Of a stretch of DNA of 64,000 bases, positions 9,648-18,482 are shown piece after piece. The stretch is from contig NZ_JALJRK010000010.1 in assembly GCF_024519725.1 (NCBI RefSeq), positions 29,742 to 93,741 of the forward strand. The letters are read 5' to 3'. Under the pieces are notes generated by a model. The model worked only from the letters and a program-made list of their open reading frames with translations, was not told the origin of the DNA and ran no database searches. This stretch comes from Microvirga sp. Mcv34 (lineage in GTDB: Bacteria > Pseudomonadota > Alphaproteobacteria > Rhizobiales > Beijerinckiaceae). The translations under genes were made by a program, and so were the position numbers. Numbering within the stretch: the first letter of the stretch is position 1; each line of letters begins with the position of its first letter.

Positions 9648-12600
9648 CTACCGGAAATCCCGTGTCTTGACCTTGATGCTGCTGAGGCGCAGATCCGGCA
9701 CGTAGATGTCGCGAGGCTTGGGCTCCAGCACCGGCGCCTTTTGGGGATCGGGGCGGCTGCCATGCTTCACCTCGTCGCCGCGCCCATGGCGCAAGGGGAA
9801 TGGCTCCTCCCGATCCCCGACACTTCGCAGGAGATCGGACAGATCCAGCATGTGCTCTGCCACGACGTGGATCACCTGTCCCTCCTTCTGAACACGGCCG
9901 CGGCAGGCGATCATACCGGCCGACAGGATCAACCGCCGCTGCTGCTCGAAGAGAGACGGCCAGATGACGAGGTTCGCCACATCGGTTTCGTCCTCGATCA
10001 TCATGAAGGTCACGCCGCCGGCCGAGCCCGGCTTCTGGCGCACGAGGACGAGGCCGGGAACGGTGACGCGCTGGCCATCGCAGACCCGCTTGAGGTCCGC
10101 GCAGCGGATCATGCGGCGGCGCTCCAGCTCGTCCCGCAGGAAGGCGACCGGATGGTGCCTGAGCGTCAAACCCTTCGAGCGGTAATCCTCGACCACCTCG
10201 CGCCCCTCGGTCATCGGCACGAGCGGGACATCCGGCTCGGAGATCTCCGCGCGGAACAGGCCGTCACGCTCGTCCGCCGCCGCGAAGAGCGGCAATGGCG
10301 CGTCGCCCAGGCCCTTGATCGTCCAGAGGGCATCCCGGCGATTGAGGCGCAAGGACCCGAAGGCATCGGCCTCGGCCAGCCGCTCGAGCGAGGCAACCTG
10401 AACCTTGGCCCGCAGCCAGAGATCCTCGATCGAAGCGAAAGGCGCATCGCCGCGCGCAAGCACGATCATGGCGCCGTCGGCATTGGCGAGACCCTTCGCC
10501 AGGCAAAGCCCCAGGCGCACGGCGAAGCGGCCCTTGCGGCCGGTCGGCTCCAGCGTGCAGTCCCAGCGCGAGCGGTTGATGTCGACGGGGCGCACCTCGA
10601 TCCCGTGCGCCTGCGCATCGCGCACAATCTGGGCCGGCGCATAGAAGCCCATCGGCTGCGCGTTGAGGAGCGCGCAGCAGAACACGTCCGGGTGATGGCA
10701 CTTCATCCAGGACGACGCATAGGCGATCAGCGCGAAGGAGGCCGCGTGGCTCTCGGGGAAGCCGTAGGAGCCGAAGCCTTCGAGCTGCTTGAAGATACGC
10801 TCGGCGAAGTCTTGCGTGTAGCCGCGCGCCAGCATGCCGTGCGTGAGCTTGGTCTGGAACTTCGACACGTCGCCCTTGAACTTGAAGGTCGCCATGGAGC
10901 GGCGCAGCTGATCGGCTTCCGACGGCGTGAAGCCGGCGCATTCGATGGCGACGCGCATCGCCTGCTCCTGGAAGAGCGGAACGCCGAGCGTCTTGCCGAG
11001 CACCCGCTCCAGCTCCGGCGTCGGATAGGACACCTCCTCCCGGCCTTCCCGCCGGCGGATATAGGGATGAACCATGTCGCCCTGGATCGGTCCGGGCCGG
11101 ACGATCGCGACCTCGATCACGAGATCGTAGAAGGTCCTGGGCTTCATCCGCGGCAGCATCGCCATCTGGGCCCGGCTTTCGATCTGGAACGTGCCGACGG
11201 TATCGGCGCGGCGGATCATGGCGTAGGTGGCGGGATCCTCGGGCGGAATGGACGCCAGATCGTGGCCGATGCCCTTGTGCTCGCGCAAGAGCTCGAAGGA
11301 GCGGCGCATGCAGCCGAGCATGCCGAGGCCCAGCACGTCGACCTTCATGAACTTCAGGATCTCGATGTCGTTCTTGTCCCACTCGATGACCTGACGGTTC
11401 TCCATGGCGGCCGGTTCGATCGGCACCAGATCGTCGAGGCGGTCCTGCGTCAGCACGAAGCCGCCCGGATGCTGCGAGAGATGACGCGGCGCGCCGATCA
11501 GGTCGCGCGCCAGCTCCAGGGTCAGGCGCAGGCGCGGATCCGCGAGGTTGAGATTGAGCTCCTTGACCTCGCTCTCGCTCACGCCCTCGTTGCTCCAGCC
11601 CCAGACGAGGCCCGACAGGGCGCCCGTCACGTCCTCCGGCACGCCCAGCACCTTGCCGACCTCGCGCACGGCGCCGCGGGCGCGGTAGCAGCTCACGACG
11701 GCCGTGAGCGCGGCCCGGTTGCGGCCGTAGGTGTCGTAGATCCATTGGATGACCTCTTCACGCCGCTCGTGCTCGAAATCGACGTCGATATCCGGCGGCT
11801 CGTTGCGCTCCTGCGAGATGAAGCGCTCGAAGAGGAGACCCGAGCGGACAGGATCGATGGACGTGATGCCGAGCACATAGCAGACGGCGGAGTTCGCCGC
11901 CGAGCCTCGCCCCTGGCAGAGGATATCGCGCGAGCGGGCGAAGCTCACGATGGCATGGACCGTCAGGAAATACGGAGCATAGTTCAGGCTCTCGATCAGG
12001 GTGAGCTCGTGCCGGAGCTGCGATGCAACCAGGTCCGGCAGCTCCTTCCCATAGCGTCGTCTGGCGCCCTCCCAGGTCAGCCGCTCCAGCTTCTCCTGTG
12101 CCGTCTCGCCCGGTTCGGTCTCGCCCGGGTACTGGTAGCGCAGTTCGTCGAGCGAGAACCGGCAACGCCGGACGATCTCGCCCGTGCGCGCGAAGGCTTC
12201 GGGATGCCGCTCGAAGAGCCGCGCCATCTCGGTCGGATCCTTGAGAAAGCGGTCGGCGTGCCGCTCCAGCCGGAAGCCCGCCTCATCGATGGTGCAGCCC
12301 TGGCGAATGCAGGACACCACATCCTGCAACATCCGGCGCGAGGGATGATGATAGAGGACGTCTCCCATCGCGACCGTCGGCACACCCGCGGCCTGCGCGG
12401 CCTGCTCGACCTGCCACAGGCGCAGATGCTCGTCGGGCGCGAAGCGGCGGATCAGCGCCATGGAGGCCCGGTTGCCGAAGGTGCGCTTCAGCCGCTGAAG
12501 ATTGAACGCCAGATCCTCATCGGCACGATCGCCGAGCAGCACTGCGAGCAGGCCTTCGTTCCAAGCCTCCACATCCTCCCACAGGAGAGCGCACTTGCCC

Positions 12601-12902
12601 TTCCCTGCCCGGCTCTTGCCGAGGCTCAGCATGCGGCACAGGCGGGAATAGGCAGCGCGGTCCGTGGGATAGACGAGCAGCGACGTGCCGTCGGTGAGAT
12701 CGAGCCGGCATCCGACCACGAGGCGCACGCCTGTTTCCTTCGCGGCCTCATGGGCGCGCACGATCCCGGCGAGTGAATTGCGGTCGGCGATCCCGAGCGC
12801 CGAGAGGCCGAGGAGCTTTGCCTGCTCGAAGAGTTCGCGCGGACTCGAGGCCCCACGCAGAAACGAGAAATGCGTCGTCACCTGAAGCTCTGCATAGCTC
12901 AT
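9648..12902 (-). CDS. dnaE2: error-prone DNA polymerase III alpha subunit DnaE2 (ImuC)
   Basis: 1084 residues, close to the usual DnaE2 length. The start chosen is [15 protein letters not shown] at 12902, whose ATGA overlaps the imuB stop; a start 7 residues upstream is less likely. The N-terminal PHP domain ([15 protein letters not shown], ~residues 8-200) precedes the polymerase core with the catalytic PDIDVDF motif at ~370. An HhH/OB-type C-terminal region follows, which includes [15 protein letters not shown]. In its family DnaE2 extends damaged templates during SOS mutagenesis together with ImuB, which links it to the sliding clamp, and ImuA. It is the last gene of the LexA-controlled cassette. 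It is intact, but it lies downstream of an IS element that interrupts imuB, so both its expression and its clamp access are probably impaired. Confidence 0.95.
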   Translation of the reverse strand: MSYAELQVTTHFSFLRGASSPRELFEQAKLLGLSALGIADRNSLAGIVRAHEAAKETGVRLVVGCRLDLTDGTSLLVYPTDRAAYSRLCRMLSLGKSRAGKGKCALLWEDVEAWNEGLLAVLLGDRADEDLAFNLQRLKRTFGNRASMALIRRFAPDEHLRLWQVEQAAQAAGVPTVAMGDVLYHHPSRRMLQDVVSCIRQGCTIDEAGFRLERHADRFLKDPTEMARLFERHPEAFARTGEIVRRCRFSLDELRYQYPGETEPGETAQEKLERLTWEGARRRYGKELPDLVASQLRHELTLIESLNYAPYFLTVHAIVSFARSRDILCQGRGSAANSAVCYVLGITSIDPVRSGLLFERFISQERNEPPDIDVDFEHERREEVIQWIYDTYGRNRAALTAVVSCYRARGAVREVGKVLGVPEDVTGALSGLVWGWSNEGVSESEVKELNLNLADPRLRLTLELARDLIGAPRHLSQHPGGFVLTQDRLDDLVPIEPAAMENRQVIEWDKNDIEILKFMKVDVLGLGMLGCMRRSFELLREHKGIGHDLASIPPEDPATYAMIRRADTVGTFQIESRAQMAMLPRMKPRTFYDLVIEVAIVRPGPIQGDMVHPYIRRREGREEVSYPTPELERVLGKTLGVPLFQEQAMRVAIECAGFTPSEADQLRRSMATFKFKGDVSKFQTKLTHGMLARGYTQDFAERIFKQLEGFGSYGFPESHAASFALIAYASSWMKCHHPDVFCCALLNAQPMGFYAPAQIVRDAQAHGIEVRPVDINRSRWDCTLEPTGRKGRFAVRLGLCLAKGLANADGAMIVLARGDAPFASIEDLWLRAKVQVASLERLAEADAFGSLRLNRRDALWTIKGLGDAPLPLFAAADERDGLFRAEISEPDVPLVPMTEGREVVEDYRSKGLTLRHHPVAFLRDELERRRMIRCADLKRVCDGQRVTVPGLVLVRQKPGSAGGVTFMMIEDETDVANLVIWPSLFEQQRRLILSAGMIACRGRVQKEGQVIHVVAEHMLDLSDLLRSVGDREEPFPLRHGRGDEVKHGSRPDPQKAPVLEPKPRDIYVPDLRLSSIKVKTRDFR

Positions 12903-13350
12903 GCAAACAGCCCGTGCAGCCACCAGCGGCCACCCTCGTCGGCGGGCGCATCGCGGAAAATCCAGAAGCGCGCACCCTGCTCATTCTCGACCCGGTAGTA
13001 ATCGCGTAAGGACGCGTGCTCGCGCTCCGACACCCACCACTCGCCCGTGATGCCCTCGGGCCCGTCGGCCCTGACCACGCGATGGCGCACGCGGCGCCAG
13101 ACGAAGAAGGCCGGCGGATGATCCGGCAGCAGCGCCGTGGCCGTCACGGGCTCGGGCGGGTCGATCAAGCGCGTCGGTCGCGGCAAGGCGTCAGGCCATG
13201 TAGCACCCGTTGGCGGAGCCAAGGCTGGAACGCGCTTCACCGCTCGTTCCGGCATGCGGCTCTCGACGGGAACGAGGCGGTAGACCCGCTTCGGTCCCAG
13301 CTTCGCGCCGAGACGATCGACCAGACAGCTCAGATCCACGGATGGCGCAT
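12899..13350 (-). pseudogene. imuB: imuB 3' fragment, separated by IS3-family insertion
   Basis: This holds the C-terminal ~149 codons of ImuB: APSVDLSCLVDRLGAKLG, then PERAVKRVPALAP, and FFVWRRVRHRVVRADGPEGI, ending [10 protein letters not shown]. The frame is uninterrupted from the insertion point to the stop, which overlaps the dnaE2 start as ATGA. The apparent upstream extension of this frame runs into IS DNA and is not ImuB. Removing the IS and one copy of the CAT duplication joins GAG-GGT-GAT to GCG-CCA-TCC in frame, giving a 500-residue ImuB of normal length. In the family this C-terminal region contacts ImuA and DnaE2, so losing it should disable the mutasome. Without its own start this piece is unlikely to be translated efficiently. 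Confidence 0.9.
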
Positions 13351-13380
13351 TGATCTTCCCCCGATTGGGTGGACACCGGG

Positions 13381-14241
13381 TTAGCGCGCTTTCCGCTCGG
13401 CCTGTTCGGGTGTGAGGTACCCGAGCGCCGAGTGAATGCGCTGCCGATTGTAATAGCCCTCGATGTAGCCGAACAGATCCCGCCTTGCCTCTTCGCGCGT
13501 CATCCAATTCCGCTGATGGACCAGCTCGACCTTCAAGGAATGGAAGAACGACTCCATCGGGGCATTGTCGTAACAACAGCCCGTCCGGCTCATCGATGCC
13601 TTGGCCTTCATGGACGCCAACTGCCGGGCATAAGCCTCGGCCGCGTATTGGCTACCGCGATCCGAATGATGAATGAGCCCAGGACCTGGCCGCTGCCGCT
13701 GGGCCGCCATGATCAGAGCGCCAAGGGTCAGCTCGGTACGCATATGATCGCGCATGGCCCAACCCACCACCTTGCGGGTGGCCAGGTCCAGCACGGCTGC
13801 CAAGTAGAGCCAGCCCTCATCTGTGGGAATGTAGGTGATGTCAGCCAGCCAGACGTGGTTTGGCACGGATACTGCAAACTCCTGCTGCAGGAGGTTGGGC
13901 GCAATCGGTAATGTGTGACGACTGTCGGTCGTGGTTGGCCGGAAGCGACGGCGGGCCAGGGCACGAATGCCATGACGGCGCATCAGGCGTTCAACCCGGC
14001 CGCGGCTGACCCGGTGGCCCTCGGCTCGCAAAGCCGCGTGCATCCTCGGGCTGCCATAGCGACCCTGGTGACGAGCATGGAGCCGCTGGACCTGCTGCAG
14101 CAGACGCCGGTTCGCCATCGTCCTTTGGCTCTCCGGCCTGGCACGCCAGGCATAATAGCCGCTGGGCGATACCTGGAGCACGCGGCACATGAGCCGCACC
14201 GGAAACGTGCGGGCATGCTGCTCGATGAAGCCAAACTTCAT
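13381..14241 (-). CDS. IS3-family transposase OrfB, DDE integrase domain
   Basis: 286 residues. An N-terminal HTH_21-like segment (YGSPRMHAALRAEGHRVS) precedes the rve integrase core. The three acidic residues are visible: Asp in WLADITYIPT, Asp in HHSDRGSQY and Glu in YDNAPMESFFHSLK. The C-terminus reads YNRQRIHSALGYLTPEQ, typical of the family. Its ATG overlaps the OrfA stop as ATGA. A run of seven A residues near the end of orfA could allow a programmed -1 frameshift producing an OrfAB fusion, the usual active transposase. It catalyses excision and insertion of the element at 13351-14617. No truncation or stop is seen. Confidence 0.93.
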   Translation of the reverse strand: MKFGFIEQHARTFPVRLMCRVLQVSPSGYYAWRARPESQRTMANRRLLQQVQRLHARHQGRYGSPRMHAALRAEGHRVSRGRVERLMRRHGIRALARRRFRPTTTDSRHTLPIAPNLLQQEFAVSVPNHVWLADITYIPTDEGWLYLAAVLDLATRKVVGWAMRDHMRTELTLGALIMAAQRQRPGPGLIHHSDRGSQYAAEAYARQLASMKAKASMSRTGCCYDNAPMESFFHSLKVELVHQRNWMTREEARRDLFGYIEGYYNRQRIHSALGYLTPEQAERKAR

Positions 14242-14558
14242 TTCGGCACCTCCGCGAAGATGCCGATGGCTTTTTTTAAGATGTCCCGTTCCATCCGGGT
14301 GCGATCGAGTTCACGGCGCAGCCGGGCGATTTCCGCTGCCTGATCGGCCGGGGATGCGCTGCCAGCTGGCAATGGCGTGGGAGCGGCCCTGGACCGGGGC
14401 GCAGCTCCATGGGCAAGGGCCCGCCAGTTGCGCAGCATGGATGGGGAGATCCCCAGCTCAGTCGCGATCTGCATAGTTGGGCGGCCACTGCTCTCCAGCA
14501 GGGCAACGGCCTCTCGCTTGAACTCGGGGGTGAATTCTCGCCTTGTCTTCGTCATCAA
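14238..14558 (-). CDS. IS3-family transposase OrfA, helix-turn-helix
   Basis: 106 residues beginning MMTKTRREFTPEFKREAVAL, with the HTH_Tnp_1 domain (ATELGISPSMLRNW) that recognises the IS ends. A Pro/Ala-rich linker follows, then a C-terminal leucine-zipper-like segment (EIARLRRELDRTRMERDILKKA). The codons TTA-AAA-AAA-GCC just before the end form a slippery A-run, so ribosomes can shift into orfB; the 4-base ATGA overlap fits that layout. The gene starts about 60 bases inside the right inverted repeat, where the element's promoter would be expected. It is intact and matches its partner OrfB. Confidence 0.93.
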   Translation of the reverse strand: MMTKTRREFTPEFKREAVALLESSGRPTMQIATELGISPSMLRNWRALAHGAAPRSRAAPTPLPAGSASPADQAAEIARLRRELDRTRMERDILKKAIGIFAEVPK

Positions 14559-14585
14559 ACACCTTCCCGCTCCCGCAGGAGCGTA

Positions 14586-15671
14586 TCAGAGGTGTCCGTC
14601 AAAGCGAGGGAAGATCACATCACCCTCCACCAAGCTCTTCGCCGCGACCTGCCTCTCGCTCAACGGCTCGACCTTGCTGGCGATCAGCATCGCGGCCTCG
14701 ATACCGAAGCCGGGATCGACGGTTTGCAGGCGCTCATCGAAGAGTTTTGCGAGATGGCCTGGTTCGCGCGTCGCTTTCGCCGTTCCGACGCGAAGGGCGA
14801 CGCTGCGGCGGTCGACGCGCTCGAACACGAGATCAAGGCGGCGCACGCCGATCGACGCGCGCTCCAGATCACCGCAGAGCCGGCTGGCAAGCCGCTTCAC
14901 CACGCTTTGCAGATCCTCCAGGCGGCCGATCGGCTCGGCGAAGGTCACGCGCCGCATCGGCGTTTCTTTCGGCACGAGCGGGTTGAGCGGCTCGAACACA
15001 TGGCCGAAGGCCTGATCGAGCCGCAGCGCCACGTCCTTGCCGAAGCGGCGCACCATCGGCGCACGCGGCATGGCCGCGAGCTGGCCGACCCGTTCGATCC
15101 CGAGACGATGAAGCGCCTCGACGGTTGCGGACGGCAGGCGCAGGGCGGGAACCGGCAGGCTCGCCACCGCTTCGACCGAGCGCCCTGGCGCAACGACGGC
15201 CTGGTTCCCGTAGCGCGCGACGGCCCAGGCCGTTCCCGGCGCATCGGCCACGCAGGCGTTAGCCTGGATGCCCTGGCTGACGAGGCGCTTGAGGAGGTGG
15301 GCCACGAGCTTCTCCTCGCCGCCGAACAGATGAGCCGCGCCGGCGATGTCGATCCATACGCCATCAGGCGGATCCGGCGCGACGATGGGCGAATAGCCGA
15401 TGCACCAGCGGGCCAGTTCAGCGAGCGAGGCCTCGTCCTCGTCCGGGGTCGCATCGGTAACGTGCAGGTTCGGCACCAATGTCTGCGCATGGGTGATCGT
15501 CTGACCAGGACGCAGACCGAGGACGTAAGCCGCTGCCTCGACGGCGGCGACCAAGCGGCGCGATCCTTCCGTCCTGACGGTGACAAGAGGCTTATCCGGC
15601 GGCGCGCCGTTGCGGCGTCTGATCCGATCGGTCGCCCAGGTCGGCAGGTAGAGCGAGACGACCCTTCGCAT
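14586..15671 (-). pseudogene. imuB: imuB 5' fragment, Y-family-like protein truncated by IS insertion
   Basis: The start MRRVVSLYLPTWATD at 15671 has GAGG 8 bases upstream and overlaps the imuA 3' end by 80 bases; ATGs further upstream lie inside imuA. About 351 native codons run to the insertion point at 14618. The frame then reads about 10 IS-encoded residues (ending RFDGHL) to a stop at 14586. The remnant keeps the palm/fingers-like part (GVWIDIAGAAHLFGGEE) and little-finger region of an inactive Y-family polymerase. ImuB acts as the hub between sliding clamp, ImuA and DnaE2. The break falls right after EPLSERQVAAKSL, near where the clamp-binding motif is expected. A truncated protein could be made, but without the C-terminal partner-binding part. 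Confidence 0.92.
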
Positions 15672-16341
15672 CGCAAGCCTCGACAATCCAGGAATAGGGT
15701 TCGCCGCCGCGGCAGCGCAGAAGTTCGACGTGCCAGCGGGCACGACCCAAACCCGGTGTCGGTGGAGCATGAGAGGCAAACGGAGCGATGCGCCAGCGCG
15801 TGACGGCGGCCGACGGAAGCCCCGTCAGTTCCTTCTCGGCAACCGTCCACCAGCGCCGGAGCGCGAGAGCCGGCACACCCGAGGCTTCGGCCGCGAGCTG
15901 AAGGCGGCGGGATGCGGTGAGTCCGAGATGCGTCACCTCGCCGACGACGGCGGCAAGGCTCTGCTCCCGCAGGCCCTCCTCCATAACGGCCAGCACCTCG
16001 CGCTCGCGAAAGGTCTCGGCATAGATCACACGATCGGGATGCAGACCCGCGTTCATCAGACCGGGAGCGAACAAGTCGCGGCGGCTGAGGCACCAGAGCA
16101 CGGGCCCTTTGAGGCGTGCTGCGATCCCGGCCACGAAGAGGGTCGCGGCGCCAGCGAACTCGGCCGCAGGACCTCCTTCGATCATCTCATGCAGCGCTCC
16201 AAGCGCCAGACCGCCTTGAGGAAGCCGCTGATCGATGGCGGCGACCGCGAAGGGCAACGAGCGGCGCCGATGGCGCCCGCCGTCCAGGCGCTCGATCTGG
16301 TGCCGCAAATCGGCAAGCGTCGTCTGTTGCCTGGCACGCAT
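15592..16341 (-). CDS. imuA: ImuA, RecA-like mutasome accessory protein
   Basis: 249 residues in the usual range for ImuA (SulA/RecA-like family). The N-terminus MRARQQTTLADLRHQIERL leads into a degenerate RecA fold (LPFAVAAIDQRLPQGGLALGALHE). It lacks a clear Walker A lysine, as is usual in this family. A central RLQLAAEASGVPALALR segment follows. ImuA supports translesion synthesis by DnaE2 through ImuB. It is the first gene of the leftward imuA-imuB-dnaE2 cassette and its end overlaps imuB by 80 bases. A LexA operator (16375-16389) lies 34 bases upstream of the start, so it should be induced by DNA damage. The start is supported by AAGG before ATG. Confidence 0.92.
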   Translation of the reverse strand: MRARQQTTLADLRHQIERLDGGRHRRRSLPFAVAAIDQRLPQGGLALGALHEMIEGGPAAEFAGAATLFVAGIAARLKGPVLWCLSRRDLFAPGLMNAGLHPDRVIYAETFREREVLAVMEEGLREQSLAAVVGEVTHLGLTASRRLQLAAEASGVPALALRRWWTVAEKELTGLPSAAVTRWRIAPFASHAPPTPGLGRARWHVELLRCRGGEPYSWIVEACDAKGRLALPADLGDRSDQTPQRRAAG

Positions 16342-16374
16342 GCACCTTGCCCGATCCGTCTCTCGTTAGGTTAT

Positions 16375-16389
16375 GTTCCTAATATGTTC
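16375..16389 (-). promoter_or_regulatory. LexA operator (SOS box) of the imuA cassette
   Basis: GTTCCTAATATGTTC is a perfect GTTC-N7-GTTC direct repeat, the LexA target known in Alphaproteobacteria. It lies 34 bases upstream of the imuA start and probably overlaps its promoter. It predicts repression by LexA and induction by DNA damage. Confidence 0.9.
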
Positions 16390-16499
16390 TCGTTTGTCTC
16401 AGAGTCAATCTGACGCGGGCGCCTGTTAATTATGGGGAGAATTTCGTTGTGACCCTCTCGGAGGGCACACAGGCTGGTTAGCCGGATGAGGTATGGAAC

Positions 16500-16685
16500 A
16501 TGGACAGCCGTGCCGGTGCCGTTTCCGAAGCGTTTGAGGCCGGTGCACAGGCAGAAGATGTGATGAAGGCTGCATCCCATACCCAGCTCAGCACGACCAT
16601 GCGATACAACCGAGGCAAGATCGTTCAGACCAGCCGAGTCGCTGAGCTGAGGGTCGCGCGCAGGAACAAGGAGAAGACAGAGTGA
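16500..16685 (+). pseudogene. tyrosine recombinase/integrase C-terminal remnant
   Basis: 61 residues match only the end of a phage-type integrase: AGAVSEAFEAGAQAEDVMK, then SHTQLSTTMRYNR with the position of the catalytic Tyr, and a basic tail (RVAELRVARRNKEKTE). The N-terminal and most of the catalytic domain are missing; the usual DLR...GH region upstream is not found in any frame. It ends in an overlap with the next small gene. Its place 0.5 kb from tRNA-Phe suggests a decayed integrated element, though the orientation and distance leave this open. A functional recombinase is not possible from this piece. Confidence 0.7.
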
Positions 16686-17038
16686 AAGACCACCCTACCC
16701 CACGCTTCCTCGACCCGACCGTGATTCAAGCCCAACCGGGATACTTTAGAGCGTGGCCTGTTTGGACTGAGAGCGGAAACGAGGTAATCGAACTCTCGCT
16801 GCAGCCCATTATTGCCTGGGTAGTGCGGCCATCAATTTATGAGTACGGTGATGCCCGAGGCGAGAGCAACGGCCCGCAGCATGTAACCCCGGTTACTCTG
16901 GATGGAATGACCGATGATGAAGAGAACGAAGTCATCATCGCTTCGCCCGACGGCAAGTTCCATCTCGCACACCGCTGGACAGCGAATAGCTACATGCAGG
17001 CAATTGAGTTCCTGAACGCGGACAGGGCCTCAAGTTGA
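16682..17038 (+). CDS. hypothetical protein (118 aa) downstream of integrase remnant
   Basis: This begins with GTG overlapping the stop of the integrase remnant, with AAGGAGAAG just upstream. The product starts MKDHPTPRFLDPTVIQAQPG and looks like a small soluble alpha/beta protein with an acidic middle (TLDGMTDDEENEVIIASPDG) and an aromatic-rich fold (YFRAWPVW, AHRWTANSYMQAIEFL). No membrane segment, signal or catalytic motif is visible. I do not recognise the family. Its base composition is lower in GC than the housekeeping genes on either side, which fits an origin with the decayed mobile element. Probably cargo of that element. Confidence 0.5.
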   Translation: MKDHPTPRFLDPTVIQAQPGYFRAWPVWTESGNEVIELSLQPIIAWVVRPSIYEYGDARGESNGPQHVTPVTLDGMTDDEENEVIIASPDGKFHLAHRWTANSYMQAIEFLNADRASS

Positions 17039-17146
17039 GAGAGCAAGAAACAAGAGTGAACATTCACCGGTAACGCCCTCGGCAACACCGGGGCGGTATC
17101 GAAGTACCACTAAGCTTCAAACCATTGAGATGTCAGGAAAAGCAAG

Positions 17147-17222
17147 TGGTGCCCAGGGGCGGAATCGAACCACCGACACTGCGATTTTCAGTCGCATGCT
17201 CTACCAACTGAGCTACCTGGGC
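17147..17222 (-). tRNA. tRNA-Phe (anticodon GAA)
   Basis: The 76-base gene on the minus strand starts GCCCAGGTAGCTCAG and ends TGGGCACCA, so the CCA end is encoded. The acceptor stem GCCCAGG/CCTGGGC is perfect. The anticodon stem TGCGA/TCGCA encloses the loop CTGAAAA, giving anticodon GAA for phenylalanine. The T-arm GGTTCGATTCC is standard. Confidence 0.96.
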
Positions 17223-17322
17223 ATCCGATGCGCGGCGAGGCCGTGCGCGTCGTGGAGGGGTGTATAGTCAGACCTGAGCCGCATGTCCAGCGGTTCGCAC
17301 GACAAAATTCGGGGAAATTGTT

Positions 17323-17526
17323 TCAGGCTTCCCGATCGTCCTCGTCCCGGTCGTCTTCCTCGCTCTCGACGGCCGGAATCGCGTAGGTGCCGGACAGCCA
17401 GCGGTTCAGATCCACGTCGGCGCAGCGCTTCGAGCAGAAGGGCCTGTACTCGGGCTGGGCGGGTTTCCCGCAGATCGGGCATTTGCCGGCTGACGCGAGC
17501 GGCTTGTTCTCGTTGGCGGCGTTCAT
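17323..17526 (-). CDS. yacG: DNA gyrase inhibitor YacG, zinc-binding
   Basis: 67 residues. The four zinc cysteines are visible in CPICGKPAQ and FCSKRCADVD, followed by the family's LNRWLSGTYAIP. An acidic tail (ESEEDDRDEDDREA) ends the protein. YacG binds the GyrB subunit of DNA gyrase and blocks its DNA binding (known for the E. coli protein). It sits between tRNA-Phe and maf, the usual alphaproteobacterial neighbourhood, although a 198-base gap with palindromic repeats now separates it from maf. No sign of damage. Confidence 0.93.
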   Translation of the reverse strand: MNAANENKPLASAGKCPICGKPAQPEYRPFCSKRCADVDLNRWLSGTYAIPAVESEEDDRDEDDREA

Positions 17527-17565
17527 GGCGCGCCTCCTTTTCTTCCGGACGGCAACGTGGTTGCT

Positions 17566-17672
17566 AGAGCATCGTGCGGAAAAGTGGCTCCGGTTTTCCG
17601 CTCAGAACGATGCTCTCATTAAAGAAGAAATCATTGGATTGGATCCCAAAAGTGGAAACCACTTTTGGGTCC
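17566..17672. repeat. dispersed palindromic element, family 1, plus adjacent hairpin
   Basis: An outer inverted repeat AGAGCATCGT...ACGATGCTCT (17566-17616) encloses an inner one, GCGGAAAAGTGG...GGTTTTCCGC. A second near-perfect palindrome (17641-17672) follows: CCCAAAAGTGG-AAA-CCACTTTTGGG. The same nested design recurs at 19349-19399 and, degenerate, near 53450. These look like intergenic mobile palindromes of the type widespread in Rhizobiales. They fill the yacG-maf gap. Confidence 0.7.
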
Positions 17673-17724
17673 GATGCTTGGGCGCTCCCACGCGCAAGGC
17701 AGGCCTCACATCAAAGAATGGATC

Positions 17725-18387
17725 TCAGGCCGCGTCGAGCCAGCTGGAGCGGACGGGATAGCCTTCCCCGTCGAGCAGGGAAGCGGCTTCGTAGAGAGGC
17801 AAGCCCACCACGTTGGAATAGGACCCGACCAGCTTGACCACGAAGGTGCCGGCGAGGCTCTGGATGGCATAGCCGCCGGCCTTGCCGCGCCAGTCGCCGG
17901 AGGCGAGATAGCGCTCGAACTCGTCGCGGGAGAGGCGCTTGAAGCGCACCCGGGTTTCCACCAACCGCTCGCGGATGGAATCCTTCGGCGTAATGAGGCA
18001 CACGGAGGTATAGACCCGGTGGGCCCGGCCCGAAAGGAGCCTCAGGCAGCCCGCCGCCTCTTCCACCAGCTCCGCCTTGGGCAGGATCCGCTTGCCGACG
18101 ACCACAACGGTGTCGGCGGACAGGATATAGGCGTCCTTCAGGTCTTCGCGGACACGGGCGACCTTGCGGGCCACCTCCGCCTTCGAGCGAGCCAGGCGCT
18201 TGGCCAGATCCTTGGCGCCCTCGTTCTTCAGGGGAGTCTCATCCACGTCCGCGGGCAACAGAGCGTCGGGCTCGATGCCGGCCTGCTGCAGAAGGCCAAG
18301 CCTGCGCGGCGAGGCGGATGCGAGCACGAGCTTCGGACGCCCGCTGGGATTCGACACCTCGGAAGAAGACGCCACTTTTCTCTCCAC
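17725..18387 (-). CDS. maf: Maf-family nucleotide pyrophosphatase
   Basis: 220 residues. The family signature [10 protein letters not shown] lies at ~residues 16-25, the catalytic ADTVVVV segment at about 88, and the C-terminal [12 protein letters not shown] with VVGLPLYE are all present. Maf proteins hydrolyse non-canonical or modified nucleoside triphosphates to monophosphates, acting in house-cleaning of the nucleotide pool. The first ~12 residues ([12 protein letters not shown]) are not conserved in the family, so the true start could be slightly downstream, but no better codon is evident. It precedes yacG in the same direction. Which subfamily (dTTP/UTP or m7GTP) cannot be decided here. 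Confidence 0.92.
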   Translation of the reverse strand: MERKVASSSEVSNPSGRPKLVLASASPRRLGLLQQAGIEPDALLPADVDETPLKNEGAKDLAKRLARSKAEVARKVARVREDLKDAYILSADTVVVVGKRILPKAELVEEAAGCLRLLSGRAHRVYTSVCLITPKDSIRERLVETRVRFKRLSRDEFERYLASGDWRGKAGGYAIQSLAGTFVVKLVGSYSNVVGLPLYEAASLLDGEGYPVRSSWLDAA

Positions 18388-18482
18388 GCTCCGGGATCCC
18401 GCAGGATCCGTCCAGGATACTCACAAACGCAAACGGCTACGCTGGGTGCAAGATGGCACCGGCCCGCCTTGAATCAAGTCGG

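Larger units (their letters stand above)
13351..14617 (-). mobile_element. IS3-family insertion sequence, 1267 bp, inside imuB
   Basis: The ends are imperfect inverted repeats of 27 bases (22 matches), both beginning TGATCTTCCC and both ending the repeat with GGACACC. The host sequence CAT is duplicated directly outside each end (13348-13350 and 14618-14620), the expected 3-bp target duplication for IS3. Two overlapping frames encode an IS3-type OrfA and a DDE OrfB on the minus strand, in the same direction as the interrupted imuB. Both frames are open and the catalytic residues are present, so the element looks potentially active and recently inserted. Confidence 0.93.

Noticed and set aside
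9741..12776. 1011-residue open frame on the plus strand across dnaE2
   Set aside because: It is the antisense shadow of a well-supported dnaE2, with no family resemblance and a composition typical of reversed high-GC codons.
13351..13576. The upstream part of the 225-residue frame as the real N-terminus of an imuB-like protein
   Set aside because: Those codons lie inside the IS element and read its orfB region out of frame.
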